Positions 1 to 7,189 of a stretch of DNA of 64,000 nt are shown one piece after another; the stretch's first letter is position 1; the number at the start of each line of letters is the position of its first letter. The notes beneath the pieces are model-generated. The model saw only the letters and a list, made by a program, of their open reading frames with translations, had not been told where the DNA came from and searched no databases. The DNA lies in NCBI GenBank assembly GCA_022764045.1, contig JALERU010000049.1, forward strand, positions 1 to 64,000, in the 5' to 3' direction. The DNA comes from Clostridiales bacterium (GTDB lineage: Bacteria > Bacillota > Clostridia > Oscillospirales > Oscillospiraceae). A program made the position numbers and the translations under genes.

Positions 1-131
1 ACGAAAACTCGTTAAAAAACTTTCGTTTTTTATAGCGCGAAGCGCGTCGAGTTTTGTATGAGACGGGGCGGTGCGAAGCACCGCCAGCACGCGTAGCGTG
101 CGTGTTTCAAATGAAAGAATTTCATTTGAAA
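1..131. repeat. Array of four GNA-triloop hairpins
   Basis: Four perfect hairpins follow one another in about 100 bases: stem GCGC with loop GAA (35-45), stem GGCGGTGC with loop GAA (67-85), stem GCACGC with loop GTA (87-101) and stem TTTCAAATGAAA with loop GAA (105-131). All loops are GNA triloops; the core GCGAAGC is known to form an exceptionally stable mini-hairpin in single-stranded DNA. An outer 8-bp inverted repeat (AAAACTCG 4-11, CGAGTTTT 48-55) encloses the first hairpin. No coding potential is seen. The array may continue left of the window. Confidence 0.75.
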
Positions 132-178
132 TTAGTATCAGACTATGCAGAGAAGGTTCTCCCGGTGTAAGCCCAGCA

Positions 179-208
179 AAAAAGCACGGAGATTTTCCCG
201 TGCTTTTT
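179..208. terminator. Bidirectional rho-independent terminator
   Basis: AAAAAGCACGG (179-189) pairs with CCGTGCTTTTT (198-208) across an 8-base loop. The A and T tracts on both sides allow termination in either direction. It separates the hairpin array from the small gene at 257. Confidence 0.7.
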
Positions 209-256
209 ACGGCCAGGAAGGCCGGTTTCGCATAGAATAGCTTGAGGTGATGGACC

Positions 257-562
257 ATGAACGCCAGCGAGAAAACAGCGATCATCGCCCTGGTGGCCAA
301 TCTGCTGGCGGAGCATCTGGAGGAAGAGCAACTGGTGGCAGCGGCCTCCATCCTGACCCAGCTTGGCACCACCCTGGGCTTTTTGGCCGCCCAGCGGGCC
401 TTTGACACCACCGGCCGCACCGGCGTGGGGGTGGCTACTCCTTCGGAGCCGGCGCAGACGCCGTCTTTCCAGGCACCGACAGAAACACCACCATCCCAAG
501 GATCAGCGCCATCCCAAAGAAATCCTGGCTCACCAGCGGCGTCTTCAGCCACAGGCAGGTGA
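257..562 (+). CDS. Small hypothetical protein, DUF6774-like
   Basis: The ATG at 257 follows a GAGGTGAT ribosome site. Residues 1-50 form a predicted helical unit (MNASEKTAIIALVANLLAEH at the start) that recalls small clostridial DUF6774-type proteins of about 60 residues; this is recollection, not a search. Residues 60-101 are Pro/Ser/Thr rich and are read through the antisense of the EamA gene, so that tail is probably a by-product of a lost stop codon. The reading frame overlaps the convergent transporter by 128 bases. Function unknown. Confidence 0.5.
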   Translation: MNASEKTAIIALVANLLAEHLEEEQLVAAASILTQLGTTLGFLAAQRAFDTTGRTGVGVATPSEPAQTPSFQAPTETPPSQGSAPSQRNPGSPAASSATGR

Positions 563-1358
563 GGATCCCGGCAGTTACCAGCTCCGCGCAGGAGAGCAGG
601 GAGGTTTTCACAGGGCCAATGTCACTCACGCCCTGGAGATAGAGGGTGAACGCCATGGCGGTTCCCACCACACCGATGAGAAGCACGCCCAGCACCGTCT
701 CCCCATCCAGCGCCACAGGCTGAGCCCAAAACCGGGAGAGGAAAAAGAGGATGCCTCCGCCGCAAAGCATCCCCCAGCCTGTAATGACGGGGCTGCCGTA
801 TACGCCAATGAGCCGCTGGGGCAGGGTGCTGTAAACCACCACCATGGCCGCCCCCAAAAGCCCCCAGAACAAAGCCTGGGGCGAGAGGACCAGGGTGTGG
901 ATGTTCCCATGGGTGGCCAGGAAGAAGACCCCCAGCATCGCCAGGCCCAGGGCGGTGAGCTCCCACCGGGTAGGCAAACGGCGGGTGGTGAGGCATACAT
1001 AGAACAGGATCATCATTTGCCCCAGATAGTTCAGGGCTGTGCCGGTGGCTGAGTTGGAGTAGGCGATGCACTCCAAATAGGTAAACTGGCACGGGATTAG
1101 CCCCAGAACCGCAAACAGGAGCAGTCGCCGGGCGTCCTTGCCTGTTTTCCATACCCGCCCCACCTCTTTGGGCCGGCGGGCCGCCATAATCCCCAACAGG
1201 ATCACCCCGGCCACCAGCATTCGCACCGTGGTCACCCAGCTGGTTTCCAAGCCTTTCTGGGAAAAGAGGAACTGACCCATGGTGCCGGAAAATCCCCAGC
1301 ACACGCCGCCAAGGATGGCGCATAGGGTCCCCCGCACCACAATTTTTTTGTCGGTCAC
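435..1358 (-). CDS. EamA/DMT-family transporter
   Basis: A 307-residue membrane protein with about ten hydrophobic segments arranged as two EamA halves, the usual size for drug/metabolite exporters. The first half begins with GTLCAILGGVCWGFSG; the second half carries a typical family pattern near QGVSDIGPVKTSLLSCAE. The substrate cannot be told from sequence. It is the last gene of a leftward operon, 17 bases after the AMP-ligase, so it may export a product or relative of what the ligase handles; that is inference. Its 3' end overlaps a convergent small frame. Confidence 0.85.
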   Translation of the reverse strand: MTDKKIVVRGTLCAILGGVCWGFSGTMGQFLFSQKGLETSWVTTVRMLVAGVILLGIMAARRPKEVGRVWKTGKDARRLLLFAVLGLIPCQFTYLECIAYSNSATGTALNYLGQMMILFYVCLTTRRLPTRWELTALGLAMLGVFFLATHGNIHTLVLSPQALFWGLLGAAMVVVYSTLPQRLIGVYGSPVITGWGMLCGGGILFFLSRFWAQPVALDGETVLGVLLIGVVGTAMAFTLYLQGVSDIGPVKTSLLSCAELVTAGILTCLWLKTPLVSQDFFGMALILGMVVFLSVPGKTASAPAPKE

Positions 1359-1375
1359 GTTCCCGCCTCCCTTGT

Positions 1376-2983
1376 TTACTGCTGGGCTTCCTGTTCCAAG
1401 GCCCGGTAATCCAGCTTACCCCGGTCGGTGAGAGGGAGCGCGGGGCGGAAGTGATAGGCCGACGGAATCAGGTACATGTTCAGTTCTTTTTTCGCCAGGG
1501 CCCGCAGGTCCTCTTCCAGGCGTTTGGGTTCTGCCCCGGCAGCGGGCACAAGATAGGCCACGGGAAGGGTTTCCCCGCCGGGGCTTTGGCATCCCACCAC
1601 GGCGCAGGCCTCCACCTGGGGATTGCCCAGCAGGAACTCCTCGATCACGATGGGGAAAATCTTAAAGCCGTTGCGGGAGATCATCCGCTTTTTCCGTCCG
1701 GTGACCACCACCCTGCCGTCGGACGTGGTGTGGCCCAGGTCCTTGGTCCACACCCACAGCTTGCCATCCGGGCCGGGCCGAAGGACCTGGCTGTCCGCCT
1801 CCGGCATCCCATAATACCCGTTCATCACGGTATCGCTTTGGATAATGAGCTCTCCCTGGACCTCCGGCGGGCAAACTTCTCCTGTCTCTGGATGGACTGC
1901 CAGAATACGGCACCCGGGCAGAGGGCGACCCACATCCCCGATTTCCCCAGGGCCGTAGCTCACACAGACGATGCCAGAGGCTTCGGACATGCCGTACTCT
2001 TTCACCAGCCGGGCCGAGCACCCTCTCTGCGCCAGGAAGCAGTTGATGCGCCGCTCCAGCTCCGCCGACAGGGTGTCGCCGCCGCAGCGGGGCACCTTTA
2101 GGAAGGACAAGTCCGCCTGAGCCGCCCCTTTGTCCTGGAGCAAAAGCTGCCAATAGGCGGTGGTTCCGTTCACCTGCTCCGGGCGGTACTGCTGCAGCAG
2201 CTCCCCCAGCTGGTTTGGCTGGAACATGGGGCACAGGATGATAGACATCCCCAAACACAAAGGCACATGGATACATTGGCACAGGCCGAAGGCCGCAAAC
2301 ACCGGGAGCAAAACCAGGCTGGCCCCTCCCCTGCCATACTCTGTATCCGCCTGGGTGTATTGCTCCAGGGAGGCCCGGAAGGCCCGGCGGGAGAGCATCA
2401 CCCCTTTGGCTGGGCCGGTGGTCCCGCCGGTGTAGGTGATGGCCGCCGGCTCCTCCCATCGGGTGGTATCCGGCTGGGCGGGGACAGGGTCTTGGAGGAA
2501 TTCCTCCCAAGCCAAACAGTCCGGACCCCGGACGGCCTCCCAGCTTCCCACCCGCAGCTTTTTCCCCAGCTCCGGTGAGACATAGGGGGCCAGCGGCAGG
2601 GCCACATAGTGCTCCGCCGGCGCCTTGCCCCGGTTTTCATAGACCTTTCGGAAGGCCAGCTCCAGAGCCAGCACCACTTTGGACTGAGACTGGATCAAAT
2701 ACCCTTCCACCTCGGCGGGGCTCAGCTTCATATCCACCCAGTTGGCCACCGCGCCGATCCGGTCGATGGCGTAAAAGGCGGCAACTGCCTCCGGCGTATT
2801 CAGAGAGAGGATGGTGACCAGGTCTCCAGGACCCACACCTCTGGCCCGCAGGCCGGCCTCTGCCCGCAGGATCTCCTGAAAAAGAGCGCCAAAGGTCATG
2901 GCCCGGCTGCCGCAGCGGATGGCTACGGCCTCCTTCAGCTCCTCTTTTCCCCGCCACAGGTCTTGATAAATGGCCCCTCCCAT
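1376..2983 (-). CDS. Acyl-CoA synthetase / AMP-forming ligase
   Basis: A 535-residue class I adenylate-forming enzyme, which activates a carboxylate with ATP and usually passes it to CoA. The phosphate-binding signature YTGGTTGPAKGVMLS, the DLGHTTSDGRVVVTGR hinge and the C-terminal LPLTDRGKLDYRAL segment with its catalytic lysine are intact. The acid substrate is unknown. The ATG shares one base with the stop of the upstream SecB-like gene (TAATG), indicating translational coupling. The operon order is chaperone, ligase, exporter. Confidence 0.87.
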   Translation of the reverse strand: MGGAIYQDLWRGKEELKEAVAIRCGSRAMTFGALFQEILRAEAGLRARGVGPGDLVTILSLNTPEAVAAFYAIDRIGAVANWVDMKLSPAEVEGYLIQSQSKVVLALELAFRKVYENRGKAPAEHYVALPLAPYVSPELGKKLRVGSWEAVRGPDCLAWEEFLQDPVPAQPDTTRWEEPAAITYTGGTTGPAKGVMLSRRAFRASLEQYTQADTEYGRGGASLVLLPVFAAFGLCQCIHVPLCLGMSIILCPMFQPNQLGELLQQYRPEQVNGTTAYWQLLLQDKGAAQADLSFLKVPRCGGDTLSAELERRINCFLAQRGCSARLVKEYGMSEASGIVCVSYGPGEIGDVGRPLPGCRILAVHPETGEVCPPEVQGELIIQSDTVMNGYYGMPEADSQVLRPGPDGKLWVWTKDLGHTTSDGRVVVTGRKKRMISRNGFKIFPIVIEEFLLGNPQVEACAVVGCQSPGGETLPVAYLVPAAGAEPKRLEEDLRALAKKELNMYLIPSAYHFRPALPLTDRGKLDYRALEQEAQQ

Positions 2984-3435
2984 TACAGCAGCGTCAGCTT
3001 GGGGCCGCCATCCGGGTTCCGGTCCGGGCCGGGACCGCCCCCTTTGTTCACCGCCACGCTGTTGGGATCAATGGGAACCTTCCGCAGCATCAGGCCGGGA
3101 ATCCCGGACCCCGCCGCCAGATTAGAGCACTGGGACTGCATATAGGGAAAGAGTTGGTCATAGACCTCCCCATGGACCTGGCGCTTCACTTCGTCGGTGG
3201 TAGCGCCGGAGCAGTTGAAGATGCCAACCAGCTCCACGGTCATGGTGAACTTGCCTCCTGCGAATTCCTTGTCCCGGAGGGTCTGCTGGAGCTTGCCCAC
3301 GCAGCGGTTGCCGTCGGCCGCAAAACTTACATTCAGGGAAAAAGAGCTGTCCAGCTGGATCTGCCCGGACTTCTCCAGTTTATTGATCAGGTGGATCTCC
3401 TGTACCTTTTGGGTCACTAACGTTGCGTTTGCCAT
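2983..3435 (-). CDS. SecB-like export chaperone
   Basis: A 150-residue protein whose middle part (VELVGIFNCSG, then YDQLFPYMQSQCSNLAAGSG and PGLMLRKVPIDPNSV) lines up by eye with the SecB core, including the GIF.SG and LFPYAR-like signatures. SecB holds preproteins unfolded for SecA and is typical of Proteobacteria; Firmicute copies are less common and sometimes belong to toxin-antitoxin-chaperone sets. The last 20 residues are Gly/Pro rich. AAAGGAT lies 10 bases before the ATG. It heads the leftward operon with the ligase and EamA exporter; no toxin or antitoxin is adjacent. Confidence 0.7.
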   Translation of the reverse strand: MANATLVTQKVQEIHLINKLEKSGQIQLDSSFSLNVSFAADGNRCVGKLQQTLRDKEFAGGKFTMTVELVGIFNCSGATTDEVKRQVHGEVYDQLFPYMQSQCSNLAAGSGIPGLMLRKVPIDPNSVAVNKGGGPGPDRNPDGGPKLTLL

Positions 3436-3471
3436 GAAATAAGATCCTTTCTTTTGATAGAATATGATTTT

Positions 3472-3501
3472 ATTATAGTACAGTCAGGGTAGGAAAGTCC
3501 A
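3472..3501 (-). promoter_or_regulatory. Probable promoter of the secB-like operon
   Basis: On the minus strand TATAAT (3477-3472) is preceded 18 bases upstream by TGGACT (3501-3496), about 35 bases before the ATG. The -10 is perfect and the -35 is weak. Confidence 0.45.
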
Positions 3502-3571
3502 GGGATTTCTTTGCGCCAGTTCCCACCTGCCCCACAATCCTCCTGGAACAGTCCACGTTTTCTGCCTTCTT

Positions 3572-3601
3572 TGAATAATTCTGCCAGGGCCGCGCACAAT
3601 A
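3572..3601 (+). promoter_or_regulatory. Candidate sigma-G promoter of spoVAD
   Basis: TGAATA (3572-3577) and CACAATA (3595-3601) are 17 bases apart and resemble the forespore sigma-G consensus (TGMATA and CATACTA; 5 of 7 matches in the -10). They lie 38 bases before the spoVAD ATG. The spoVA operon is sigma-G controlled in Bacillus, so motif and function agree. Confidence 0.5.
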
Positions 3602-3639
3602 ACAAGGCAATTCCAGACAAGGGAGAGAACGCTTTGGAC

Positions 3640-4662
3640 ATGAAAAAAATCGGACGCCAGACCGTCCGCTTCCCTTCCCCGCCTGCCATCGTCGGCTTTG
3701 GCAGCGCCGTGGGCACCAAAGAGGGGCAAGGCCCTCTGGGCCAGTGCTTTGACTTTGTGGGGAAGGACGACAGCTTTGGCGAAAAGAGCTGGGAGAAGGC
3801 GGAGACCGCCATGCAAAAAAAGGCCCTGTCCTTCGCCCTGAAAAAAGCGGGGATTCAAACCGGACAGTTGGATTATATCCTGGCCGGAGACCTGCTGAAC
3901 CAGTGTATCGCCACGTCTTACTCCCTCCGGTCCCAGAATGTTCCCTTTTTCGGTCTTTACGGAGCCTGCTCCACCATGGCCGAGAGCCTTTCCCTGGGAG
4001 CCATGCTGGTGGACGGAGGCTTCGCCAACTATGTGGCGGCCTTGACCTCCTCCCACTTCTGCTCGGCAGAGCGGCAGTATCGGAATCCCTTGGAGTACGG
4101 CGGTCAAAAGCCCCCCACCGCCCAGTGGACCACCACAGGCTCCGGGGCGGTGATCCTGTCCAAAAAGGGCAAAGGGCCCTACATTACCCATGTGACCACC
4201 GGGAAAGTGGTAGACAAGGGGATCACCGACGCCAACAACATGGGAGCCGCCATGGCTCCGGCGGCCTACGCCACCCTGAAAGCCCACTTTGAGGAGACCG
4301 GACGGGAGCCCGCCTTTTACGACCTTATCGTCACCGGCGACCTGGGCAGTCTGGGAAAAGAGATCGTCATCGACTTCTTCCGCCGGGATGGCGTCGATCT
4401 CAGCGGGTGCTATCACGACTGCGGCGTCCTCCTTTTCGACCCCAAAACCCAGGACGTCCATGCCGGCGGCTCCGGGTGCGGGTGCAGCGCCGTGGTGCTG
4501 ACCGGGCATTTGCTGCGGGAATTCCAGCAGGGGAGGCTGAAAAACCTGCTCTTTTGCGGCACCGGGGCCCTCCACTCCCCCACCTCCACCATGCAGGGGG
4601 AGAGTGTGCCCGGAATCTGTCACGCCGTGGCCATTTCCACGGAGAAAGGAGGCACGCAATGA
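3640..4662 (+). CDS. spoVAD: Stage V sporulation protein AD
   Basis: A 340-residue thiolase-fold protein of the SpoVA channel, which loads dipicolinic acid into the forespore and releases it at germination; SpoVAD binds DPA at the inner spore membrane. Family segments include FPSPPAIVGFGSAVGTKEGQ, the GACSTMAESLSLGA region and CGTGALHSPTSTMQGE near the end. The ATG at 3640 was chosen because AAGGGAGAG lies 12 bases upstream and the family begins here; an in-frame extension to 3511 would cross the promoter. It overlaps spoVAE by ATGA. spoVAC, normally just upstream, is not here. Confidence 0.95.
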   Translation: MKKIGRQTVRFPSPPAIVGFGSAVGTKEGQGPLGQCFDFVGKDDSFGEKSWEKAETAMQKKALSFALKKAGIQTGQLDYILAGDLLNQCIATSYSLRSQNVPFFGLYGACSTMAESLSLGAMLVDGGFANYVAALTSSHFCSAERQYRNPLEYGGQKPPTAQWTTTGSGAVILSKKGKGPYITHVTTGKVVDKGITDANNMGAAMAPAAYATLKAHFEETGREPAFYDLIVTGDLGSLGKEIVIDFFRRDGVDLSGCYHDCGVLLFDPKTQDVHAGGSGCGCSAVVLTGHLLREFQQGRLKNLLFCGTGALHSPTSTMQGESVPGICHAVAISTEKGGTQ

Positions 4663-5027
4663 GCGGCGCCGGAACCTATCTGGCCGCCTTTCTGTGCGGC
4701 GGTATCCTCTGCCTGATCGGGCAGCTTCTCATCGATAAAACCAAACTCACTCCCGCCAGAATCCTGGTCATTTACGTGGTGGCCGGGGTCATCCTGGGGG
4801 CCACCGGGCTCTACCGGCATCTCGTTGACCTCTGCGGGGCGGGCGCCACCGTTCCCCTCACTGGCTTTGGGTATAACCTGGCCAAAGGCGCCGCCACTGG
4901 GGTGGCGGAAAGTGGTTTCCTCGGCGCTCTAATGGGCGGGATCACCGCGACCGCCGGTGGGATCGCCGCCGCTGTGTTTTTCGGCTATTTGGTGGCCATG
5001 CTGTTCAAATCCAAACCAAAAAGCTAA
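4659..5027 (+). CDS. spoVAE: Stage V sporulation protein AE
   Basis: A 122-residue inner-membrane protein with about four hydrophobic helices and Gly-rich turns, matching the SpoVAEb family in length and character. It is a membrane component of the SpoVA dipicolinate channel together with SpoVAC and SpoVAD. Its ATG lies inside the stop region of spoVAD (ATGA overlap), so the two are translated together. No third spoVA gene follows. Confidence 0.92.
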   Translation: MSGAGTYLAAFLCGGILCLIGQLLIDKTKLTPARILVIYVVAGVILGATGLYRHLVDLCGAGATVPLTGFGYNLAKGAATGVAESGFLGALMGGITATAGGIAAAVFFGYLVAMLFKSKPKS

Positions 5028-5033
5028 TCCGCA

Positions 5034-5062
5034 TTGCCTTTTCTTCCTTCTGCTGATATAAT
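5034..5062 (+). promoter_or_regulatory. Promoter of the uracil-DNA glycosylase gene
   Basis: TTGCCT (5034-5039), a 17-base spacer and TATAAT (5057-5062) form a good vegetative promoter. The short leader holds a hairpin (CTGCCC 5082-5087 with GGGCAG 5103-5108) that ends directly before the GGAGGAGGG ribosome site. Confidence 0.65.
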
Positions 5063-5123
5063 GTCCCTATCATGCAAAAAACTGCCCCAGCACTGTTGGG
5101 GCGGGCAGGAGGAGGGACACACC

Positions 5124-5708
5124 ATGGTGAGCTGGGAAGAATTAGAGGCCAGGTGCCAGCACTGCCAAGCCTGCCCCCTGGCGGAGACCCGCACCAACAT
5201 GGTCTTCGGGGTGGGAAACCGACAAGCGGACATCCTCTTCATCGGAGAGGGCCCCGGGGAACAGGAGGATCTCCAGGGCGAACCCTTTGTGGGCCCGGCC
5301 GGCAAACTGCTGGACCTGATGCTGTCACTGATCGACCTGGAACGCTCCAAGGTCTATATCGCCAACATCGTGAAATGCCGTCCCCCCAGAAACCGGGACC
5401 CCTTAAACACCGAGCAGGACGCCTGCATCGGTTACCTGCGGGCCCAAACCGCCCTGCTGCGCCCCAAGATCATCGTCTGCCTGGGCCGGATCGCTGCCAC
5501 GCGGATCATCGACAAGGATTTCCGCATCACCCGCCAGCATGGCCAATGGTTTCAGCGGGCCGGGGTGCAAATGACAGCCATTTACCACCCCTCTGCCCTG
5601 CTCCGGGACCCTACAAAAAGGCCGGATACCTTTGTGGACCTCAAGGGAATCCAAGCCAAGGTGAGGGAGCTGTGCCCTGACAGCTTTACCCCCTTGGTAA
5701 GAGGATGA
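5124..5708 (+). CDS. Type-4 uracil-DNA glycosylase (Fe-S)
   Basis: A 194-residue family 4 UDG that removes uracil from DNA to start base-excision repair. Motif A is GEGPGEQEDLQGEPFVGPAG (residues 41-60) and motif B is YHPSALLR. Four cysteines at about 14, 17, 85 and 101 fit the family's 4Fe-4S cluster. The ATG at 5124 follows GGAGGAGGG; an in-frame start at 5034 would begin inside the promoter. It ends just before a strong terminator and appears monocistronic. Confidence 0.92.
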   Translation: MVSWEELEARCQHCQACPLAETRTNMVFGVGNRQADILFIGEGPGEQEDLQGEPFVGPAGKLLDLMLSLIDLERSKVYIANIVKCRPPRNRDPLNTEQDACIGYLRAQTALLRPKIIVCLGRIAATRIIDKDFRITRQHGQWFQRAGVQMTAIYHPSALLRDPTKRPDTFVDLKGIQAKVRELCPDSFTPLVRG

Positions 5709-5727
5709 CCCCCATTTCCCCGAAAAC

Positions 5728-5773
5728 AAATCCCTTCGTACCTGAACCACAACAGATACGAAGGGATTTTTTA
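5728..5773. terminator. Bidirectional terminator
   Basis: AAATCCCTTCGTA pairs with TACGAAGGGATTT and is followed by a T run. It lies between the convergent uracil-DNA glycosylase and hydroxyacid dehydrogenase genes and can serve both. Confidence 0.85.
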
Positions 5774-5813
5774 TTCTGTACAATCTGTAAAGTAAGATCG
5801 CTTTACGGTGGAA

Positions 5814-6770
5814 TCACAGCTTACAGACGTTCTCCGGATTTCCCGCCAGATACGCCTCGACATTCTGGAAAACAATCTCCGCCCGGCGAAGCATGCTCTC
5901 ATCGGTGGCAAAAGCCACATGAGGCGTGAGAACTGTGTTCTTAGCGTGAAGCAAAGGGTAGTCCTCGGGAATGGGGGGCTCCATGTCAAAAACATCAATG
6001 CCCGCGCCGGCGAGCTTGCTCTTGTTCAAGGCCTCAGCCAAAGCAGCGTTGTCCACGATGGCGCCCCGGGCCACATTGATGAGAAGGGCGGAGGGCTTCA
6101 TGGCCGCAATCCGCTCTTTTGAGATCAATCCCTTGGTCTCCTGATTGTTGGGCACGTGGATGGAAACGATATCGCTCCGGGCCATGAGCTCCTCCAGAGA
6201 GACATACGCCACCCCCATAGCCTCCACTTCAGGCCGCACAGTGCGGGAGTAAGCAATGACCTTTGCCCCAAAGGCCTGAAACAGCCGGGCGGTCATGGTG
6301 CCGATGGCCCCGGTGCCCACAATCCCCACGGTGCGGCCGCCGATCTCCCGGCCCCGCAGAGGACCGCCCACACCGCCGTTTCGGGTGGCGGTCTCACAGG
6401 CGGGCATCTTTCGCAGGCAGGCGATGGTTAGCCCAATGGCCAGCTCTGCCACGCACTGGGTGGAGTAGCCGGCAGCGTTGCAGATCATGATCCCCTTCTC
6501 CTTACAGGCGTCCAGGGCCACATGGTCGATGCCGGTAAAGGCCACGTCCAACATTTTCAGGTTAGAGGCGGCGGCCACCACCTGGGCCGGATAGGGGTTG
6601 TTGGCGATAATGGCAATGTCGCTGTCGCCGGTGCGGCGGATCAGCTCCACCGGATCGGTGGTTTTATCGCTGTATGCTGTAAAGGTATGTCCCTTGTCCT
6701 CCAGGCCAGCCTGATACCGGGCCAGCACCTCAGCGGGAATCCCCAGAGGCTCTAACAGGGTAATCTTCAT
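5814..6770 (-). CDS. D-2-hydroxyacid dehydrogenase family protein
   Basis: A 318-residue NAD-dependent oxidoreductase of the D-isomer 2-hydroxyacid family, which interconverts 2-keto and D-2-hydroxy acids. The Rossmann motif GIVGTGAIG, the catalytic Arg in NVARGAIVD, the Glu in DVFDMEPP and the His in LTPHVAFAT are all present. The exact substrate (lactate, phosphoglycerate or another) is not decidable. It lies 22 bases after ybaB, in the position where recR usually follows dnaX-ybaB. Confidence 0.9.
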   Translation of the reverse strand: MKITLLEPLGIPAEVLARYQAGLEDKGHTFTAYSDKTTDPVELIRRTGDSDIAIIANNPYPAQVVAAASNLKMLDVAFTGIDHVALDACKEKGIMICNAAGYSTQCVAELAIGLTIACLRKMPACETATRNGGVGGPLRGREIGGRTVGIVGTGAIGTMTARLFQAFGAKVIAYSRTVRPEVEAMGVAYVSLEELMARSDIVSIHVPNNQETKGLISKERIAAMKPSALLINVARGAIVDNAALAEALNKSKLAGAGIDVFDMEPPIPEDYPLLHAKNTVLTPHVAFATDESMLRRAEIVFQNVEAYLAGNPENVCKL

Positions 6771-6792
6771 GGAAAGGACCTCCTCTTCCGGC

Positions 6793-7164
6793 TCAGAACG
6801 GCAGGTTCATTCCGCTGGTAATCTTCCCCATGCTGGTGCTCATGTCGTCCATGGCGGCCCGGACGGCCTCGTTGACTGCTGCAATGACCATGTCCTGGAG
6901 CATCTCCACGTCGTCGGGGTCCACTGCCTCGGGATCAATGGTCAGGGCCTTTAGGGTGTGCTTACCATCCACCGTGGCAGAGACCACGCCGCCGCCGGCG
7001 GTGGCAGTATACTCCTTCTCCTGGAGCTCCGCCTGAGTCTTTTCCATGTCGGCCTGCATCTTCTGGGCCTGCTTGATCATGTCCATATTCAGGCCGGGCA
7101 TCCCCATGCCCATCCCCTTGCCGCCCTTGCGGCCCATGGGGGGGCGTCCATATCCTTTTGCCAT
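6793..7164 (-). CDS. YbaB/EbfC nucleoid-associated protein
   Basis: A 123-residue YbaB/EbfC family DNA-binding protein. The N-terminus is Gly/Met/Lys rich (GRKGGKGMGMGMPGLNMDMI), followed by a helix (QAQKMQADMEKTQAELQEKE) and the conserved GGGVVSATVDGKHTLKALTI strand region. Members bind DNA as dimers. GGAG lies 10 bases before the ATG and the gene begins 25 bases after dnaX, the classical dnaX-ybaB pairing. Confidence 0.93.
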   Translation of the reverse strand: MAKGYGRPPMGRKGGKGMGMGMPGLNMDMIKQAQKMQADMEKTQAELQEKEYTATAGGGVVSATVDGKHTLKALTIDPEAVDPDDVEMLQDMVIAAVNEAVRAAMDDMSTSMGKITSGMNLPF

Positions 7165-7189
7165 ATCCGTTTACTCCTTCAAATCCAAT

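Noticed and set aside
3511-3639. Upstream start for spoVAD
   Set aside because: The 43 extra codons are unlike the family, cross the candidate sigma-G promoter and lack a ribosome site.
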